From Verrucomicrobiota bacterium (GTDB taxonomy: Bacteria; Verrucomicrobiota; Verrucomicrobiia; Limisphaerales; SXTU01), in assembly GCA_016871445.1 (NCBI GenBank), contig VHDH01000019.1:1-44553 (forward strand): 44,553 nucleotides of DNA. The letters are read 5' to 3'. Position 1 is the first letter of the stretch. Every line of letters begins with the position of its first letter. The translations under genes and the position numbers were made by a program. Shown piece by piece: positions 42,143 to 44,553 of this stretch. The notes beneath the pieces were generated by a model. It made no database searches. It worked only from the letters and a program-made list of their open reading frames with translations, and was not told the DNA's origin.

Positions 42143-42254
42143 AGTGGGCACACGGTAGGAAACCGGCGGCGCGGCGAAAAGCCCCAAACGGCAAGAACGC
42201 CGCGCTAGCGGTAGAATTGGCCTTTCGGGCGGCCAATCAGTTCGCTGACGGAAG

Positions 42255-42995
42255 CTACTTCAACTCCTTGATGTAGAGGTTGCGGAACTGCATGAGGCTG
42301 GAGGCAGAGTTGAGTTCTCCGGTCTTCGGGTTGCGGCCGCCGTGGTGTTGGAGGGCGAGTTTACCTTTCTCCGGCACGCCGGGGAGTTGGGCGTTCTCGA
42401 TGACGGTCTTGCCATTAAGCACGACCGTGAGGCGGTCACCTTTCATCGTAATCTCGAAGGTATTCCATTCGCCCACGGGTTTGTCGGCATTGAGCTTGGG
42501 CGTCACCCCGGCGCGGACGGCGGCGGGCATGGTCTTGTCCATGCGGTAGCCATAGACCTCACCGGAGCCGACGGGCCAGCACCAGATGTTGATCTGCGAT
42601 TTGCCTGCGCCGCGCAGGTAGATGCCCGAGTCGGCGTTGGGGCGCGGGGTGAGGATTTCCTTACCGTCGGGGCCGAGGCGATGCGAGCCATCAGGCAGCA
42701 CGTCAGGCATCGGATAAAGACCCGTGGTGCGCTTGATGCGCCAGTCCATGCGTAGGGTGAAGTCCCCGTATTCCTTCGCGGTCCACAGGTTCTTATCGCC
42801 CTTCGCCTCGCTCTCGGCGTCGTAGTCAATGACGCCATCGAGGACTTTCCAATGACCGTTGTCGCCCTCGGGCAGCGTCCAGCCAGCGAAGTCCTTACCG
42901 TTGAATAGGACGGTGAACCCAGCGGGCGCGGCGGCTTGGGCGGCTATGCTGAGGATCAGGGCAACGGCGAATGAGGCAGCGGTAATGGCTTTCAT
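42255..42995 (-). CDS. DUF1080 (3-keto-disaccharide hydrolase-like) secreted protein
   Basis: This 246-residue protein has a signal peptide (MKAITAASFAVALILSIAAQAAAPAG) and a DUF1080 fold. Marks are FTVLFNGKDFAGWTLPEGDNGHWKVLDGVIDYDAESEAKGDKNLWT, then FTLRMDWRIKR, ADSGIYLRGAGKSQINIWCWPVGSGEVYGYR, WNTFEITMKGDRLTVVLNG and the ending MQFRNLYIKEL. It is longer in the middle than the DUF1080 protein at 16589 and only distantly similar to it. Placed between the PVC heme dehydrogenase and the DUF1501 gene, it fits a periplasmic glycan-use set. ATG 42995 was chosen as the start of the signal peptide. Confidence 0.87.
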   Translation of the reverse strand: MKAITAASFAVALILSIAAQAAAPAGFTVLFNGKDFAGWTLPEGDNGHWKVLDGVIDYDAESEAKGDKNLWTAKEYGDFTLRMDWRIKRTTGLYPMPDVLPDGSHRLGPDGKEILTPRPNADSGIYLRGAGKSQINIWCWPVGSGEVYGYRMDKTMPAAVRAGVTPKLNADKPVGEWNTFEITMKGDRLTVVLNGKTVIENAQLPGVPEKGKLALQHHGGRNPKTGELNSASSLMQFRNLYIKELK

Positions 42996-43114
42996 AGCGT
43001 CAGGATGACTGCAAGCGCGATGGTGTGGAATCGAAAAATTGGGTCGGTGGAGTGGTGAATTTGTCACCGGGCGAGCTTGTCGGAAGAAGCGTAGGCCGCT
43101 AATTTACCGACGTT

Positions 43115-44553
43115 ATGAACGCTTTGCCGCTCGACCCTCAAAATACACGTCGCGATTTTCTCCAAAAACTCGCCGCCGCAACTGCGACTACGATGACCAT
43201 GGGCGCTCCGCGCCTGCTGGCAAATGAGAACGTCGTTCACCCCAAGGCCACAGCGGATGCGTGCATTTTGATATGGATGGGTGGCGGCATGGCCGCGCCA
43301 GACACGTTCGATCCGAAGCGCTACCAGCCGTTCGAGAAGGGCGTGCCGGTGAAGAACATCCTCAGCACCTTCCCGGCGATTCCCACGGCGGTGGACGGCG
43401 TGAAAATTTGCCAAGGGCTGGAGCAAATCGCTTCAGTGATGGATCGCGCCACGCTCATCCGCAGCGCCACTCAACCGGACCTCGGGCACATTCTCCATTC
43501 GCGGCATCAGTATCACTGGCACACCGGCTACGTGCCTCCGCAGACCGTCGCGGCTCCGCATCTCGGCGCCTGGATGTCCAAGGTGCTCGGCCCACGCAAT
43601 CCAGTGATGCCCGCCTTCATTAATGTGGGTCAGCGACTCGAAGGCGTTGGTGAGCAGGAGGAGTTGAAGGCTTTCACCACCGCCGGTTTCTTCGGCAACG
43701 AATTTGGACCGATGAACCTGCCGTATCCCGACGATGCCGCGCAGTCCGTGCGTCCGCCCAAGGGCATGGAGCCGGGCCGCTTCGACAACCGCTACAGCTT
43801 CTACCGCAAGCTGGTGGACAAGAACCCGCACCGCGAGTTCATGAGTGACTTCCAGCAGGAGTCCATGCTGCGTTCGCTGGACAATGCGCATCGCCTGCTC
43901 AGCTCGAAAGAGCGGGCCGCCTTCGACCTTGCGCTTGAGCCCAAGGAAAGTTACGCGAAATACAACACCGGCCGCTTTGGCCAAGGTTGCTTGCTCGCCC
44001 GCCGCCTTGTTGAAAACGGTGCTCGGTTCGTCGAGGTCACGACCGAATACGTGCCCTTCCTCCACTGGGACACTCATAAGGATGGCCACGAAACCGTCGC
44101 GGGCATGCACAAGATTATGGATGCCCCCATCGCGCAGCTCATCCGGGACTTGGAGCAGCGCGGTTTGCTCAACCGCACGCTCGTCGTCATCGCCAGCGAG
44201 TTTAGCCGCGACGCCATGATCGAGGGCATCCCCGGCTCGAACGCGAAAGACCAGGCCACCGCGCCCAGCGAGACGTTGCAGGAGATGAAGCACTACGGCC
44301 TACACCGGCATTTCACCGGCGGCACGAGCGTGGTGCTGTTCGGCGGCGGCGTGAAGAAGGGCTTCGTCTATGGCCAGACGGCGGACGAGCGCCCGCTGAT
44401 CGCCATCAAGAATCCCGTCTCCGTGATGGACCTGCACGCGACGATCTTCACCGCGATGGGCATCAGCCCGAAGACCGCCTACGACATCGAGGGCCGGCCC
44501 TTCTACGCCACCGAGGACGGGAAGGGCAGGGCGGTGCGGGAAATTTTCGCGTA
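43115..44553 (+). CDS. DUF1501 Tat-exported protein (reaches window edge)
   Basis: About 479 residues are visible. The N-terminus carries a twin-arginine signal (NTRRDFLQKLAAATATTM). The sulfatase/alkaline-phosphatase-like DUF1501 fold follows: ILIWMGGGMAAPDTFDPK, RSATQPDLGHILHSRHQYHWHTGY, RRLVENGARFVEVTTEY, HWDTHKDGHE and LVVIASEFSRDAMIEG, with metal-type Asp/His residues. The window ends two bases into the codon after REIFA; those bases are 'ta', and since DUF1501 proteins usually end near the ATEDGKGRAVREIFA motif, the next codon is probably a stop. DUF1501 genes generally pair with DUF1549/DUF1553 cytochrome genes; none is in view. Confidence 0.88.
   Translation, partial: MNALPLDPQNTRRDFLQKLAAATATTMTMGAPRLLANENVVHPKATADACILIWMGGGMAAPDTFDPKRYQPFEKGVPVKNILSTFPAIPTAVDGVKICQGLEQIASVMDRATLIRSATQPDLGHILHSRHQYHWHTGYVPPQTVAAPHLGAWMSKVLGPRNPVMPAFINVGQRLEGVGEQEELKAFTTAGFFGNEFGPMNLPYPDDAAQSVRPPKGMEPGRFDNRYSFYRKLVDKNPHREFMSDFQQESMLRSLDNAHRLLSSKERAAFDLALEPKESYAKYNTGRFGQGCLLARRLVENGARFVEVTTEYVPFLHWDTHKDGHETVAGMHKIMDAPIAQLIRDLEQRGLLNRTLVVIASEFSRDAMIEGIPGSNAKDQATAPSETLQEMKHYGLHRHFTGGTSVVLFGGGVKKGFVYGQTADERPLIAIKNPVSVMDLHATIFTAMGISPKTAYDIEGRPFYATEDGKGRAVREIFA

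Overview
The window looks like a chromosomal segment of a Verrucomicrobiota bacterium, most likely from the Pedosphaera/Limisphaera-type lineages. The clues are the 51-residue 'Chlamydia/Verrucomicrobia small basic protein', two DUF1080 proteins, a PVC-type heme-containing dehydrogenase, a DUF1501 protein, an H-X9-DG type prepilin-like protein, a YfhO-like giant membrane protein and an Alternative Complex III (ACIII) operon. The phylum assignment is inferred from gene content. I saw no tRNA, rRNA, CRISPR array, transposase or phage gene.

Layout. 1-2719: the tail of a Pro/Ala-rich secreted or anchored protein, a PIG-L type deacetylase on the minus strand, and a fused CobA-HemD enzyme for siroheme/corrin synthesis. 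2720-3249: a 530-bp intergenic region ending in a perfect TGTGA-N6-TCACA operator just before the respiratory operon. 3250-14796: one tightly packed plus-strand operon of actABCDEF, a small conserved anchored protein, a cbb3-type oxidase subunit I homologue, a CcoO-like cytochrome c and a further monoheme cytochrome c. 14887-28273: mostly minus-strand genes. These are a prepilin-like protein, an ABC-2-like permease, a DUF1080 protein, a LarA-type racemase, an AzgA-type purine permease, a thioredoxin/heme/PDZ fusion, an apparent YfhO-hpt-moaD-moaE run, a DUF4337 protein and a Tat-exported TIM-barrel protein. One VOC-fold protein lies on the plus strand. 28471-38376: mostly plus strand, with a very large hybrid sensor kinase, a GH13 glycosidase, the small basic protein, an RsuA/RluB-type pseudouridine synthase and UvrC; argF lies convergently on the minus strand. 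38387-44553: PVC-type catabolic genes, namely the 1251-residue propeller/heme protein, a second DUF1080 protein and a DUF1501 protein that reaches the window edge.

The respiratory operon is the standout. ActA-ActF should oxidise quinol and pass electrons to cytochrome c. The gene that should supply the oxygen-reducing subunit encodes a cbb3-like CcoN in which all six histidines that normally bind heme b, heme b3 and CuB appear to be replaced, by my manual alignment. The CcoO-like partner keeps CxxCH, but the usual axial Met of the SxMP motif is Cys. The operon may therefore encode an ACIII supercomplex with a non-catalytic oxidase-like membrane subunit, or an electron-transfer device of unknown chemistry, rather than an oxidase.

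Other notable items are a roughly 150-bp palindromic repeat carried in frame inside the PVC heme protein (reminiscent of Rickettsia palindromic elements), a related hairpin elsewhere, sharp blocks of different third-position GC inside actC/actD and actF, an inverted repeat that buries a GTG start codon, and a terminator directly in front of the pseudouridine synthase start.
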